Positions 1-11,400 of a stretch of 64,000 nucleotides of DNA are shown one piece after another. Source of the DNA: Mesaphorura yosii (taxonomy: Eukaryota > Arthropoda > Collembola > Poduromorpha > Tullbergiidae); contig WIXG01000085.1 in NCBI GenBank assembly GCA_009869945.1, forward strand, positions 62,001 to 126,000, written 5' to 3'. Below the pieces are notes generated by a model that was not told the origin of the DNA, did not search any database, and worked only from the letters and a program-made list of their open reading frames with translations. Each line of letters begins with the position of its first letter. The stretch's first letter is position 1. The translations under genes were made by a program, and so were the position numbers.

Positions 1-2991
1 TAATGGGAGTCTATTCAGCTACGCAAAAGAGTTGCCAAAAGTTTTTGAATACGGGAAGGCAACTTTTCAAGGGTAATAAATTCATTCGGGCAACTCGCGA
101 GAAAGGAGAAACTTTCACGCTCAGACTCTTTTTATGGTCTTTTGCATCTCGGTGAAAGCCAAGACAGCAAAAAGTCAACAAAGTAGCGAGCTCGGCCACT
201 TGAGAGCGACGATGACGACGGGCGCGGGATTTATGTTTTGTAATTACTGCACGCGCCAGGCGCGAGTACGTGCAGCAATGGACCACAAATTACGACAATT
301 ATGTCACTTAATTTAGAATTACAAGGCGGCCCTACATGACCGTATGGAAATAACTCAGGTTCATTTCAACACGATTGCCTATAAAAGACCATCGCAGGCA
401 GCGCAGGCACGAGCGGCTTAGGCTTCCCAGAATTTATGATCACGGTCGTCATTGGTCGTGCATGGTCTTTAGGCTCATGAATTATGGACCATTTTGCCGC
501 TGCTGCTGGCCACTCGACAACGTCAACGTGCACGACGGACGATCGATTTTGCACGTCCCATCGACTTTAATGTCTCTCTCCATTTTCAGTCCCCAGTTTA
601 CAGAAATAAAGTTCCATCGAGTTCCGAGTCGTTTGAAACGGAGACGGAGACGAAATCGTCAGGCAGGAACGCATTAAATATTTAAAAAGGTCGGAAAAGG
701 GAAAAACAAAGGATCGATACTTTAAATTGCGATGCCGTACCGCAAACATTCCAATACTGCAATTTCAAATTCGAGTAATAACTCAATTAAATTGGTCGGA
801 TCGATTTCTGGTTGTAATTAAAGCTCCGGCGAGCGAAACCACACGCTACACGAAGCGGAGTTCGATCGAAGCAAACATCATGCATAATGAATTTGGGAGC
901 GATACGGCTTCGAGGAGACAAACGCCAAGCTAAAAAAAAAAGTCGAAGGCTGAAAGCAGTCGTAAAATAAAGTAAAGCAAACAACATGAATTATTATGGG
1001 AATGAGTTTCGCCGTTCGACTTTGGCCAGGTGAACTTTCTCCTACCAAGCCGCGATTCCGCCGCGATGGTTGTGTTTATTAACTTTCTCAAGTTGTTCTT
1101 CTCTCTCGTGGGACTCTTCTCCTTCGCTTGCACTCTGCCCACTTGTACACGACTCCTGCTGTAGTCGAGAATGCAGATGAGATCGCGAATGAGATGTTGA
1201 GTTGCGTTGAGACGCGATGGAGAAAAGTTGGAGTGCGTGGAAGGAAAAAGTAAATATGGGTTGAGGCAATGCAAATGATTGAATTACAGATGCGATGATC
1301 TCTGCCATCCACCAATTTGTATACACGCGCCCCGAGTTTTATTGAAAAGCGGTGCGGAGTAAAAAATGCGGACCATTTTGAACCCATCATTTTTCACGAT
1401 GATGCTCAAAATGATCAAAATACAACTGCTCTGTTGCTTGCGTTTGCAGTGGAAGTGAAGTGAGAGCCTCCTCGATTGAGATGCTTTACGGCAGGCAGGC
1501 AGTCATAACAATTTATCCGATTCCGAATCTCGAGTCTGTCTGGTCTGAGCTGAGCCATCATCTGCAGTACGCGCAGTAAAGTAGGAACAAGAAGACGTAA
1601 TGCTAAACGCTGAACGCAGTTCAATGAATCAAAAATATGCCGTTGACAAAAGAATCCTTTGGTGAGGCACTCTAAAAAGTATGAAATAATTTCTCTGAGC
1701 ATTTATCGAATGAATCGCAAAATCTAACCAAAGCTGCTAAATGGAACTTCAAGTTATCTAACTTTTTATTTTAGAGTTTTTAGTGATTTTAGAGATTCCC
1801 CTCATTTCCATGGCAAAACAGAGCCATTAAAGCGCGTTCAAGGATTCCCGATGCAAGCGTGTACAAATCGAAGCATACGATCCGCCCAACTTTAGACTCA
1901 TATCTCAAAATCCAGACACTCAATTTTCGTGATCTAAACTTCGCAGGAAGGGTCGAAAAATCGGAAAAATTCCAATAAAAACCTTCACTGAAAATAGTTA
2001 TTCGCGAAAAAAATGTTTTTTTTTTACCTTAAAAAGAGCGAAAGTGGGTCAAATATCGGTCAATTTGGAAATTTGAAAAAACTGTACAAGTCTACGTCAA
2101 AATACGCGACTTTTTTGTTTGTCATTTTTTCGATATCTAGCACCGTTTTCAAGATTCGCTTATTGACAGATTTTGGACATACCTAAAATGGGGGTAACCG
2201 CTTACCTTTAGTTAAGTTTGTGCCGTTGCCATCGTATGGCTTCTAACCAAAGGAAAACAGAGATTTTTCAACCCGGAGAAAGTTTTCAGCTTAAAAATGA
2301 CTTGAATGGCTCGAAGCTCCGATAATGAATGACTTTTCTTTAGTTTGCTTTTGACTCCTTCTTTCGCTGTCTCGTGTCTCGAATGCGAGAGATTTGCTGG
2401 CATATTTTTAATTGGCTGTAAACCAACAACGTTGAGCGCCTCCGTCTCAGCAATTTGAATAAGAGCACAAAGAGAAAATCTGCTCTGTGCAGTGAGAGCC
2501 GAGTCGAGTCGCGGTGAAAGCACTTTTGTCATATTATTGTGTTTATTTTTCATTTTGTTTTATTGCGTCTTGTACTCGTACGCGAGTCTTTTGCTCATGC
2601 AGCAGGACTGCAGCAGGCCATCAGAATCAGCATCGCAATGGTGGAAAGATGCTGCTCGAGCACGAGCGAGCCCAGCATCTGGCATCTGCATCCAATGCGA
2701 CAAGTTCTCATAACCCGATATGTCTCTTGTTCTGCCTGCCGTGCCGTCGTCCGTGGCTGTTCTTTTTAGCAGCGTTTCGCGTTTTTGGTCCATAACGCTT
2801 TATCGTGTACTGTTACGAGCCATGCCACGACCGGCTACGGTTTCACGCTGAGCAATGGCGAAGAGGTCCAAGATTAAGAGCCCCGTTTATGACGGGTCAT
2901 TGCCATGCCACGCCACACTTTAAACTAAAACCCCGTCTCTCGTCTCTGTCCGCGTCCGAGTAATTCGTGTATTTGTGTATTTGCACTGCAG
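1..2991. other. Gene-poor left flank, first exon of the SLC35F-like gene not located
   Basis: I see no convincing coding exon here. The open frames are short, start at non-ATG codons or lack splice signals and protein character. The SLC35F-like gene that begins at 2992 needs a further upstream exon ending in phase 2. A possible one is the ATG near 2854, whose frame reads MAKRSKIKSPVYDG before a weak GT, but I could not support it. The DNA is AT-rich with homopolymer runs around 2000-2200. Confidence 0.5.
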
Positions 2992-5832
2992 GAAGCGGCT
3001 GTTGGCCCTCCTCGTCGGCCAACTCTGCTCATGTCTTCTCTGCTGCACCGCCATCGCGAACGTGTACTTGATTGATGTCCATCTGGTCCAGCTCCCAAAC
3101 GGTAAGCGACCGACAGAATGACAAATTGCTGCAGACAAGTACAAAATATGAATTCATAAACCGAGCGAGTGCATACATGCAAGAAGTAAAAGGATTTTCG
3201 TGTCGGGTGCGGGTCGCGACGCCCGGATTGGTCCCTGGCCGGCGTTAACCCCAAATTATTATTTCTCAAGAAACTGCTGCTGCTGCTGCGTTGTTTTATA
3301 CACGCGTGGGGTCGAGCACTTGATTTCCCACAAGGCTCATAATTTCCAATATTAAAATATACACCTGCGATTCAAGAAAAAGAGAGCGAGTAATTTAATT
3401 ACAGCCTGAGCCTTGTACACTCAGCCTGCACGGTGCTTTGTGCTGTTGTATCGGATTCCCAGTGGAGAATTGAATTATGTACAAAGATAATATTGGCACA
3501 GCCACTTCACTACTTCAACGCTTTGTCCTGGCAACTAGGCTCTTTGATCTGTTGTGACTGTGACGTGTTTCCGCTCTCACGGCTCTGTAATTAGAACACA
3601 GGCGTTTCGGACGGCTTTGTCCTGGACGTAGCAGGTCGCAGTTCACGTCTGCCAATGCCACGCCGTACCATGTCAGCATCTAAACAAAATCCGAATATTG
3701 ATTAATATTTCATTTCGCCATGTCGTCTCTTTTCTTGTATGCTAAAACTCTAAACGTTTTGCACTCTTCTTTTGTGGTTTGGCTTTACTCGCCTTCGCTT
3801 CACATTTGTGTTTGTTTGAAGTAAATGTAATTTTGAATTCGATTCTTTTATTCTCGTACGTCGTGCAATCATCAAAGAGATGCCAATGCCTTGCCATGCC
3901 GGAATGAACCGCAGATGAATATTCTCCTTGGCCTAAACGCCAAAAGAGTTGGAGTTTGAGTTTTTGCAGAAGTTGGACGGAGGAAAGGGCAGACGGCGGA
4001 CGGACGGGAAACTTTTTCTACTTTCTCCTCCGCCACATTGCATTACAGTTACGGCATTTGTTTTACACGCCCGGCTGCACAGCAGTCGGCTGCTGGCTCG
4101 TCTGGCGTCTCGTTCGCAAGTCGTCGTCAAGTCTGCGTCCCGACTTCAAGGCTGAATGATTGATTAGAGTTTGATTCATTGCATTGGCAGTTGGAAGGCA
4201 GGCATTTTAATTGAAAATTGGGGCAGCCCGACCACAGACAGCTTGTAAAGTGCTTCCCATGCTTACTGCTCTCTCCCGCAGTTGGAATGCTGGCCACGTG
4301 CTTGCTTTCTGTGCCCCGCCTGTGTAATGCGATCCTGCTTTGCCCGGTCCCCAGCGACGACGCGAGATGAGGATGCTGATGATGATGATGTGAGACGCAT
4401 ACAGGAAACCAGGAGCAGCACGGAGAAAGTCGTGAAAGTGAAGCCTGGCTGGAGGCAATGACTTGCTTTCATTGCAATGGCAAGAATATTATTGAAGACG
4501 TGCGCACCGCTAATAAAATGTGATGCTGCACAAGATGTTGAGATGAATAAATAAAAACACCTTCTGCATGATGAGAGCTCGCGCAGCAGAAGTAGCAGCA
4601 GCGGTGGTAGTGCAGTTTTTGGCTGGCTGATGGCTCGGAGGCAGGAAAAGGAAGCAACGGGGGAAACAGAAACAGGAAGCCCACTCAATGCACGAACATC
4701 GACTTGAATTACCGCATCTGTCGTCGTCGTGTCTCCATGCTCGTCTTGTCTCTTTGCAGCTCAAAACTTTGCCTTTTACCTTCTCCTCTGCCTCGTCTTC
4801 ACGTCGCTCCTCGCCCTTCGTCGCGGGGACCGGAACCTGTTCCCCGTGCTCAGGCTCCGGGGCTGGAAGTACGTGGCCGTGGCGGTGCTGGACGTGGAGT
4901 CGAGCTACCTCGTCCTCCGCGCCTACCAGCGCACCAACGTGGCGAGTGTCCAGCTGCTCGACTGCTTTGCCCTCCCCACAGTGCTCTCCCTCTCCTGGCT
5001 CATCCTCCACGTCCGCTTCAGACTCTCGCACATCCTCGCCGTCTCCATCGCCCTCCTCGGCATCTCCTGCCTCGTCTGGGCCGACATCCACGCGGACGGA
5101 CGCTACATGGGCACGGGGCGCGACAGGTTCATCGGTGACATGCTCTGCCTGGCTGGTGCCTTCCTGTACGGCGTGACTGCCGTGGCCGCAGAGTTTGCGT
5201 GCAAGACCTTCGACGTGGCCGAGTACCTCGGCATGGTGGGGCTCGCGGGCAGCTTTGTCTCCGGCATACAAACCATTGCACTCGAGTACTCCGCCGTGCT
5301 CGACTCTGCAAACTGGAACTCGACCGTCATCCTCCTCGTGGCACTCTACGCCGCGGCCCGTTTTGCCCTGCAAACCCTCTCCGCGCTGGCACTCCGCTCC
5401 TCTTCAGCAACCGCCCTCTGCCTCTCGCTGGGCACAGCAGATTTTTATGTTCTGGCTGCTGGAGTGCACTTATTCCAGTATGAAATTCATCCTCTTCTGC
5501 ACGTGCTTGCATTCTTCTTCGTGATGACTGGTGTGCTTGTGTTTCTAGCCAAGGACACGAGCAGTACGGGCAAGAATTTGTTCTACAGGTGAGAACATGA
5601 AAATAATCGTGCTCGAATTCCATGAAGGTAGTCTCTTCTTGCTGGATAATACGTTTGTCGTTTTGTACGCAGGTCGCTCGTCCGAGAGCAGATGACAATC
5701 ACGACCGACCTCGAGTTACTTGCTGCGGCCGTCGGTTCAGGTGTCGGGGTGGCCTCGCCCTCTGCGGGCGCTGGCGCTGATAGCCACTGTCACTGCGCTG
5801 CGGAGGAGGATGATGATGATGGCGTGTGCTGA
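2992..5832 (+). CDS. SLC35F1/F2-like multi-pass solute carrier (5' incomplete)
   Basis: Nucleotide-sugar-transporter-type membrane carrier of the SLC35F branch; the substrate of this branch is poorly defined. Three coding exons are visible: 2992-3101, 4760-5588 and 5673-5832, with matching phases and GT-AG borders. The first encodes the hydrophobic stretch RLLALLVGQLCSCLLCC and joins to AQNFAFYLLLCLV in the second. The large exon has about eight further membrane segments, and its motifs WKYVAVAVLDVESSY, RAYQRTNVASVQLLDCF and LGMVGLAGSFVSGIQ follow the order seen in SLC35F1/F2. The C-terminus is a soluble tail rich in Ala/Gly and then acidic, with HCHC before the EEDDDD run. The 1.66-kb intron at 3102-4759 is unusually long for this window. 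The start codon lies upstream and is not found. A canonical AATAAA follows at 5939-5944. The family assignment is firm; the terminal exon is less so. Confidence 0.85.
3102..4759 (+). other. Intron of the SLC35F-like gene
   Basis: This 1.66-kb stretch separates two exons that join in frame. It holds no open frame I can support. A short GATGATGATGATG microsatellite lies at about 4375-4390. The frames overlapping 4263-4700 are low in protein character and are read as intron. Confidence 0.7.
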
Positions 5833-5938
5833 TCAAAGTTCCTACTTAGCCATCGATTATGGATTAATTAGTCTGATTAAAGCAATGACAAAGACAGTTT
5901 ACTCTCTCCGAGTGAAATGCTAACTTGATTGCTATTCA

Positions 5939-5944
5939 AATAAA
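5939..5944 (+). terminator. Poly(A) signal of the SLC35F-like gene
   Basis: AATAAA lies about 107 bp after the stop codon, 21 bp before the stop codon of the convergent minus-strand gene. Confidence 0.6.
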
Positions 5945-5964
5945 GCTAAAATACAGAAATTTTG

Positions 5965-6675
5965 CTATTCGTACAGTTGGGGTTTTAGAGAGTGATGATT
6001 GACCTCTAGATCAATTTGAGGCTCACTTTTCGTGACGCTTAGTTCGTCCAAGAACACACCAACCACAATAATTCCAAGTATGTCGAAAGCAATGTGCAGG
6101 AGGATGTGATACCACTGGACTCGCATGTACAAATTCAGTGCGAGGAACAGCAGCGCGAGTACAGTGTTGGCAACCAACCACATATTACATTTTGTTCGAT
6201 GACCCTGTGCAGTAAGAGAACAAGATAAAAAGGTTCAACTCATTTCGGCATCAGCGATGCGCCCTTGACTTGGTGTTTACCTTGGCGGCTCCCGACAGCA
6301 AAATCAAGTTAATAATCGCCGTACACACGCAAAGAAACAGGATGGCTCCAATTATCAGTTCAAAATGCAAGAATTCGTCAGCTTGGTTGTTGACCGAAAA
6401 AGGAATAAAAGAAATTGTAGGATAAAGTCATTTGGATTCTGAAACCAGCGATTAAATAGCTGCTTACTGTTTGTATCGTCTTCTAGCTCAAACTTCACAA
6501 TGGTCATGAGAATGAGAAGCGCTAAGAGAAAGCCAAGGAGACTAAAGACCTAAGGACAATGAATGCGAGAGCCTGTTTTTTTAGAACGTCAGTACATCTT
6601 CCTGCTTCAACTTACGATGTTTAATACGGCCCAGATGCAGCACAAGATCCTCATACCGCTCCAAGTCGGCTCCAT
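5965..6675 (-). CDS. Four-pass membrane protein, 160 aa, unknown function
   Basis: Four exons on the minus strand: 6616-6675, 6468-6549, 6281-6381 and 5965-6204. Together they give an uninterrupted 160-residue frame starting MEPTWSGMRILCC. The exon 2/3 junction uses a CCAAG acceptor. The protein has four hydrophobic segments: around WAVLNIVFSLLGFLLALLIL, ELIIGAILFLCVCTAIINL, WLVANTVLALLFLALNLY and HILLHIAFDILGIIVVGVFL. A short polar tail follows. The topology and the early Cys pair recall small arthropod four-pass proteins (DUF4728/LAPTM-like), but I do not recognise a specific family. It is convergent with the SLC35F-like gene. Confidence 0.7.
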
Positions 6676-7338
6676 GTGGAATGGAATTTAGTGACTGAAA
6701 TAACGTGGAAATAAAATCTATGTACTTATGCGCGTTAGAATAATTAAACTGAAATAAGCTATTATATATCGTTCGTACTGTGTTATTCTGACTCTTCAGG
6801 GAATTAAGAATTAATCATCGACGAGTTCTGACGAATTAGCATTAGCCAGTATATGTCTTTGACTTGACACTCATTACGCTCCATGTAATGATATAATATG
6901 CTTACTTGCATTGAAATATGAGCAAGCAAGATTATCAGGATTTAGTTGTGCAAAAAAAGTAGCAAGCACACACGAAGATTATCAGTATTCGACGTGCATT
7001 CTCAGGCTTCGATTTCTCACGAAATCGAAGGTCAGATCATTTCGTACAAGTTTTGCAGACATGATATTAACTTGCAGAGTTGTACAGTGAAGCTTATTCT
7101 GCGTTCAGTCGGAATGTACAACAACCGTTGGTTCATTCGGTTCGTGCGCTAGAAATGAAATGTTAGTGGATCGTTTCTGTTGATGATTTAACACTTGCGC
7201 ATTCTTTTATTTTCAACTTTCTTAGTTGCTTTTCAACATTTCGAAATACAATTTGGTCATGCCATAATTTTTTTATTCGTGTGTCACCTGGCTACTGGCT
7301 CATAAAATTAAGGGCTCAGGTAATTTTTTTTCACAAAT
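6676..7338. other. Intergenic, AT-rich
   Basis: Separates the four-pass gene from the dehydrogenase. One 68-codon plus-strand frame at 6946-7152 has no recognisable character. Nothing else is seen. Confidence 0.5.
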
Positions 7339-8488
7339 TCACCAACACGTCACTCCACCATCAACCAACAAATCTGTGCCCGTCATAAAATCCGACCCGG
7401 GGGACGCCAAGTACAGAATGACGCCCACCAAATCATCGACTTCACCCAGTCGACCAATTGGTGTGTCTTTAATCATGAGCAGTTTCAATGGATCCAAATC
7501 AGGACTCGCGATCAGCGGCGTGTTAATGTACCCCCTTAAAGTTCGATACATGCACTCGTGACACTGAATCCACTGCAAATTCATATCATTAGTGAACTTA
7601 CGGTGAAATTGAGTTCACTCGCACTCCGCTCCTGGCCCACTCAGCCCCCAGTGTCCTGGTCAAATGTCGGACGCCAGCCTTTGATGCATTGTAAGCGGCT
7701 TGATTCTGCAGGCGTACCGAGATGTGTGCACAAATTGACGCAGTGTTTATGATTCGGCCGTAATTCTTCCGTAGCATGTATTTGGCTTCGGCTTGACAGC
7801 AAAAAAACACACCATTCAGGTTCGTGCCTGAAAATTAACAGATACGCGGAATTGGAATTGCGCTTTGTACCCTGAACGCTTCATAGAAACTGACGTTTGC
7901 TCACCTTTTGTACGACTCCAATCAATCTCTGGAACCACTTCACTATCAGAAGCCGGTCTCACAATTCCTGCATTGTTGCATGCGATATGCAAGTCGCCCC
8001 ACGTGTCCAGAACTTTTTCCACCATTTTCTCCACCTCTTGCTTGTTTGACACGTCCACGTGAATGGCAATGGCGTCCACTCCCTTCGCCTCCAGTTCGGC
8101 TGCCACTGTTTCAGCTCGACTGAAGACAATGTCGGCCACCGCCACCTTGGCACCGGCTTCGCCCAGCGCATGGGCGAACCCACGTCCAATTCCCTGCCCA
8201 CCACCAGTCACGAGAGCAACTTGACCGGACAAATTGAAGTTGGCCAGAATTCCTGAGGATGTGTTTACCTCCAACTTCGTGACTAGCGAACGACATTCTT
8301 GAATACGCTGTCGCAATGCGGGGCTGTTCACGCCCAGATAATGTGATTCAAGGTCTTCCAAGATTCTCGCAAGCAGCTGCGTGTTGGAAACTGCTTCTGT
8401 AAAGATCCCTAGAGTTGGAATATTCAGTTGGATGGCAATCCCAGGTGTACTAACCCGGCTTTGGAGACTTTGGACCCAAGCAAGCCAT
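7339..8488 (-). CDS. Short-chain dehydrogenase/reductase (classical SDR), 315 aa
   Basis: NAD(P)-dependent oxidoreductase with a Rossmann fold. Four exons: 8455-8488, 7905-8396, 7602-7827 and 7339-7534, with continuous phases. The nucleotide motif TGGGQGIG is at about residues 75-82, NNAG follows, and the catalytic pair YNASK is at Y221 and K225. The C-terminal exon ends with the family-typical [11 protein letters not shown]. The sequence most resembles fungal and bacterial L-xylulose/arabinitol/mannitol dehydrogenase-type SDRs, but the substrate is not known. An N-terminal extension of about 65 residues precedes the Rossmann core, and its short first exon is the least certain part. By alignment with ASMSxHI-type relatives the catalytic serine, 13 residues before the Tyr, seems to be Cys208 (read as ASICAHI). 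A degraded copy lies just upstream. Confidence 0.85.
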
Positions 8489-8753
8489 ATTGCAATGAAC
8501 AGCTGGAATTAATCAGTAGAATGCAATCTCAGCACACAAGCAACCGCCACCGACGTATGTTCTTGCAAACTCAGAGGACGAACACATATAAAAAGCAAGA
8601 GCTAATCTCCGGCCTATCGCCTTGAGAAAGAAGACCTTATGAAAACTAGGACAGACGAGTCAGAGACAAGATTACGTGTTTATTCCTCAAGTGGACATAC
8701 ATCCGTATTACATAATTGATTAAAGGGTATCGCATTCATCTCTTAATGCCTAT

Positions 8754-9148
<395 letters not shown>

Positions 9149-9535
9149 TATGCGTGTTGCAACGATACAGAGGAGGATAGAAATCGTCTGGATCCTGGAA
9201 TCACTATAAACTTTTCAGCATTGCTTGAAGTCATTATTCATGTTCTGAGGATACAACGAGACCCAGATTTTTCACATTCTGACGATTCAGAGCATGATAG
9301 GCCAACGAATGGCCGAGATTGCGCAATGTTGTTTCATTTTGTCAACGTTTGTTTGTGCGTTATTCCACTGCATGAAGGTTAATCTGACTTCTTTCAGTTT
9401 AGGTAAGTTTGTACTGCTATGCAAGAAATGCATACTGATAAGAATGAGGTTGTTCAACGGCGAACTGTATTCTATATCATAATTATAATTTGCAGCTGCC
9501 GAGTGGAATGCCGCGAGGTTTTCGTCCACCACTCT
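9149..9535. other. Intergenic
   Basis: No supported feature. Overlapping short frames on both strands here are low-complexity and lack protein character. Confidence 0.4.
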
Positions 9536-10090
9536 TCAGGTAACTGGAATCTGACGTGTCGCCGTTGGAAGGGCAGAATCGAGGATGGGGCTCGAGTACA
9601 GCTGTGTGTAGTGGCAGAGATATAGAAAGTCGTACAGCACGCAGAAGAAGTAAACTTGCGTCAGGAGCCCGCCGAAGAGCGGTGCCGTGAGAAACCAGTG
9701 CACGTTGAGGATCAGCAGCCCCACCACTCCACCCGCCGAGCCAAATATGTTGACTAGGCTCAGGCCAAGCCCAACACGGAGGAGAGTTACGTGCGAGCGC
9801 AGCGCTCCACATCCAAACACCAGACCGACGATACACATGGAGACTGTGAAGAAAAGGTAGGCATTGACAGCTTCGTCGAACTCCGCCTCAGAAATGCCAA
9901 CCGTCAAGGACTCGTTCTTGTCTGGCTCTGTCGTGATGTTGAAGTGGCTCAATAAGTGAGGCACGTCTCCAGTGATATGAAGCACGAGATATGCGGATAC
10001 CACGAGACCACTCGCTACGTCCCAGGCGCACACTGCCAGACAACGATGGAGTGGAGGCACTCGACACCTGCGCTCAGACTCGACTAACAT
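9536..10090 (-). CDS. Four-pass membrane protein, 184 aa, unknown function
   Basis: A single open exon starting at the ATG at 10090 (MLVESERRCRVPP). It has four hydrophobic segments: around CAWDVASGLVVSAYLVL, AYLFFTVSMCIVGLVFGCGAL, LSLVNIFGSAGGVVGLLIL and APLFGGLLTQVYFFCVLYDFL. The loop between the first two carries two possible N-glycosylation sites, NIT and NES. The frame is open upstream of this ATG to 10168 without another ATG. Size and topology resemble the other small four-pass gene in this window, but I see no clear sequence identity between them. Confidence 0.65.
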   Translation of the reverse strand: MLVESERRCRVPPLHRCLAVCAWDVASGLVVSAYLVLHITGDVPHLLSHFNITTEPDKNESLTVGISEAEFDEAVNAYLFFTVSMCIVGLVFGCGALRSHVTLLRVGLGLSLVNIFGSAGGVVGLLILNVHWFLTAPLFGGLLTQVYFFCVLYDFLYLCHYTQLYSSPILDSALPTATRQIPVT

Positions 10091-10320
10091 CGCCAGGCGG
10101 TTGAAAGACGAACACTGCGCATCGAAATTCAAGTGAAGAAGACACCTTTCAGACAAGTCCTTGAGCAATGAAAGAGATTTATGGAATTTTAATTGGTCAC
10201 GAAAAGGAATTGAATTGAATTAATCAAAATTACTCTCATCTGAGTACAAAAGAAGTTGAATTAATAAATGGTCATTTTATGCGTATATGAAGAGTACAGT
10301 ATTGGTGAATGTCGAAGAAA

Positions 10321-10380
10321 ATCGGTCAAGCAGCCAATCTTGCAGATTTTGTAGCCATTCGACGTCATAAAGCATACACC
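10321..10380 (-). promoter_or_regulatory. Possible SECIS element in the SelW 3' UTR
   Basis: A 3'-UTR SECIS is required for eukaryotic selenocysteine insertion. On the minus strand, about 75 bp after the stop, there is an ATGA (10365-10368). An AAAA follows about 14 bases later and a TGAC (about 10325-10328) about 36 bases after the ATGA, which is the usual spacing of the quartet and apical A motifs. Helix pairing by eye is weak, so this is only a candidate. Confidence 0.22.
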
Positions 10381-10442
10381 AGACACCAACAAATCATTCC
10401 GCGGAAGGCACTCGTAAATACTTTTTCGGATCAAGGTCAAAG

Positions 10443-10960
10443 TTAGCCCAGCATCTTTTGCAGAGCCTTCACAATCTTGGCCATCTTCTCGTCATCGTCG
10501 ACGAATCCATCTCCGTCCTACGCAATATGCAACTAGTTAGTTTTGATTCTTGTAATATTCTCAACACGCCCCCGAAAAGGAAGGACTCGTTCCATACCTC
10601 CTTGGAATGCAGGAGCAGCTCCTTGCCAGTCTCCGGGTCTTCGACGATCACCTTGAAGCACCCCGCACGCCCTTTCACCTTCTCTCCACTCTAAACAACC
10701 ACAAAGCACAAGGACATAAGATTCAGGAGCTATCGGCAAGGGACGAAATTTCCACTTACGATTTCGAGGCCAGGAAGCTGACGCTCGAGTTCCTTGCTCA
10801 GGCCCTCGAAGCGGCGGCGGTAGCTTCATCCACCACTAAAAGAGAAAATGGAAGAAATGAATGGTAGATTCAGGAGGTCCGAAGAAGCAAACAGGAGCAG
10901 TGGCACAGCCTAATAATGGACTTACCCATAAACTATCTGCACTTTCACTGTGCTTCCCAT
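10443..10960 (-). CDS. SELENOW: Selenoprotein W with in-frame TGA (Sec15), 92 aa
   Basis: Small thioredoxin-fold (Rdx family) redox protein of the cytosol. Four exons: 10926-10960, about 10756-10835, about 10598-10686 and 10443-10517. The reading MGSTVKVQIVY, then GGG, TGA (10826-10828), SYRRRFEGL aligns with vertebrate SelW, whose VYCGAUGYKPKY has Sec at exactly this place. Downstream, LPGLEI, then CFKVIVED, LLLHSKE and DGDGFVD keep the family order and spacing. The first Cys of the CxxU motif is Gly here, giving GxxU. The exon 2/3 junction is odd: the consensus-looking GTAAGT at 10759 would break the frame, while a GT four bases later joined to TTTAGAG|TGG restores it and matches the family length. 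Translation past the TGA needs a SECIS; see the separate candidate. Confidence 0.8.
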
Positions 10961-11400
10961 GACACTTCCTTGCTAACTTTAAGACTCAAGAGGCTACAAA
11001 ATAATGTTTAATGAATTAAATTGCACGGACAGATGAGGTCGACTTGCCACGACTTTGTTTCAAACCCCTCGATGCTGTCGGTACATTCGGTACTTTGACT
11101 TTGACTGATTCACAGCAAGATACTTTCCTTTGTGTGCTGCATTCAAATTTCCCATCACCACTCCGTTCAACTCGAACAAAGAAAACTGTGCCGGGCGCAA
11201 AAGAGCCCTGAAAACCATTCTTTCGAAAATTTGCAATGAAAGTACCAAGTAACTAAATATAACTCCTGCTGAAGCTGCTTTATTCCGGTCACGATTGAGC
11301 GGTTCATTCATTCGTGTAAGGGTGCAAGCTGTTGCACTTTTATTCACTTCATGGATATCAATAATTGGTAGAAGTGTGAAGCTTCAGATGTTTTTTCTTC
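10961..11400. other. Intergenic
   Basis: Promoter side of selenoprotein W and 3' side of the methyltransferase. No supported feature seen. Confidence 0.4.

Noticed and set aside
4510-5373. 287-codon minus-strand frame
   Set aside because: Antisense shadow of the SLC35F-like exon; composition (Glu/His/Gly-rich) mirrors the complement of hydrophobic codons.
10826-10828. TGA as an inactivating stop in a SelW pseudogene
   Set aside because: It sits exactly at the Sec site, all four exons are otherwise intact and the C-terminal family motifs are kept.
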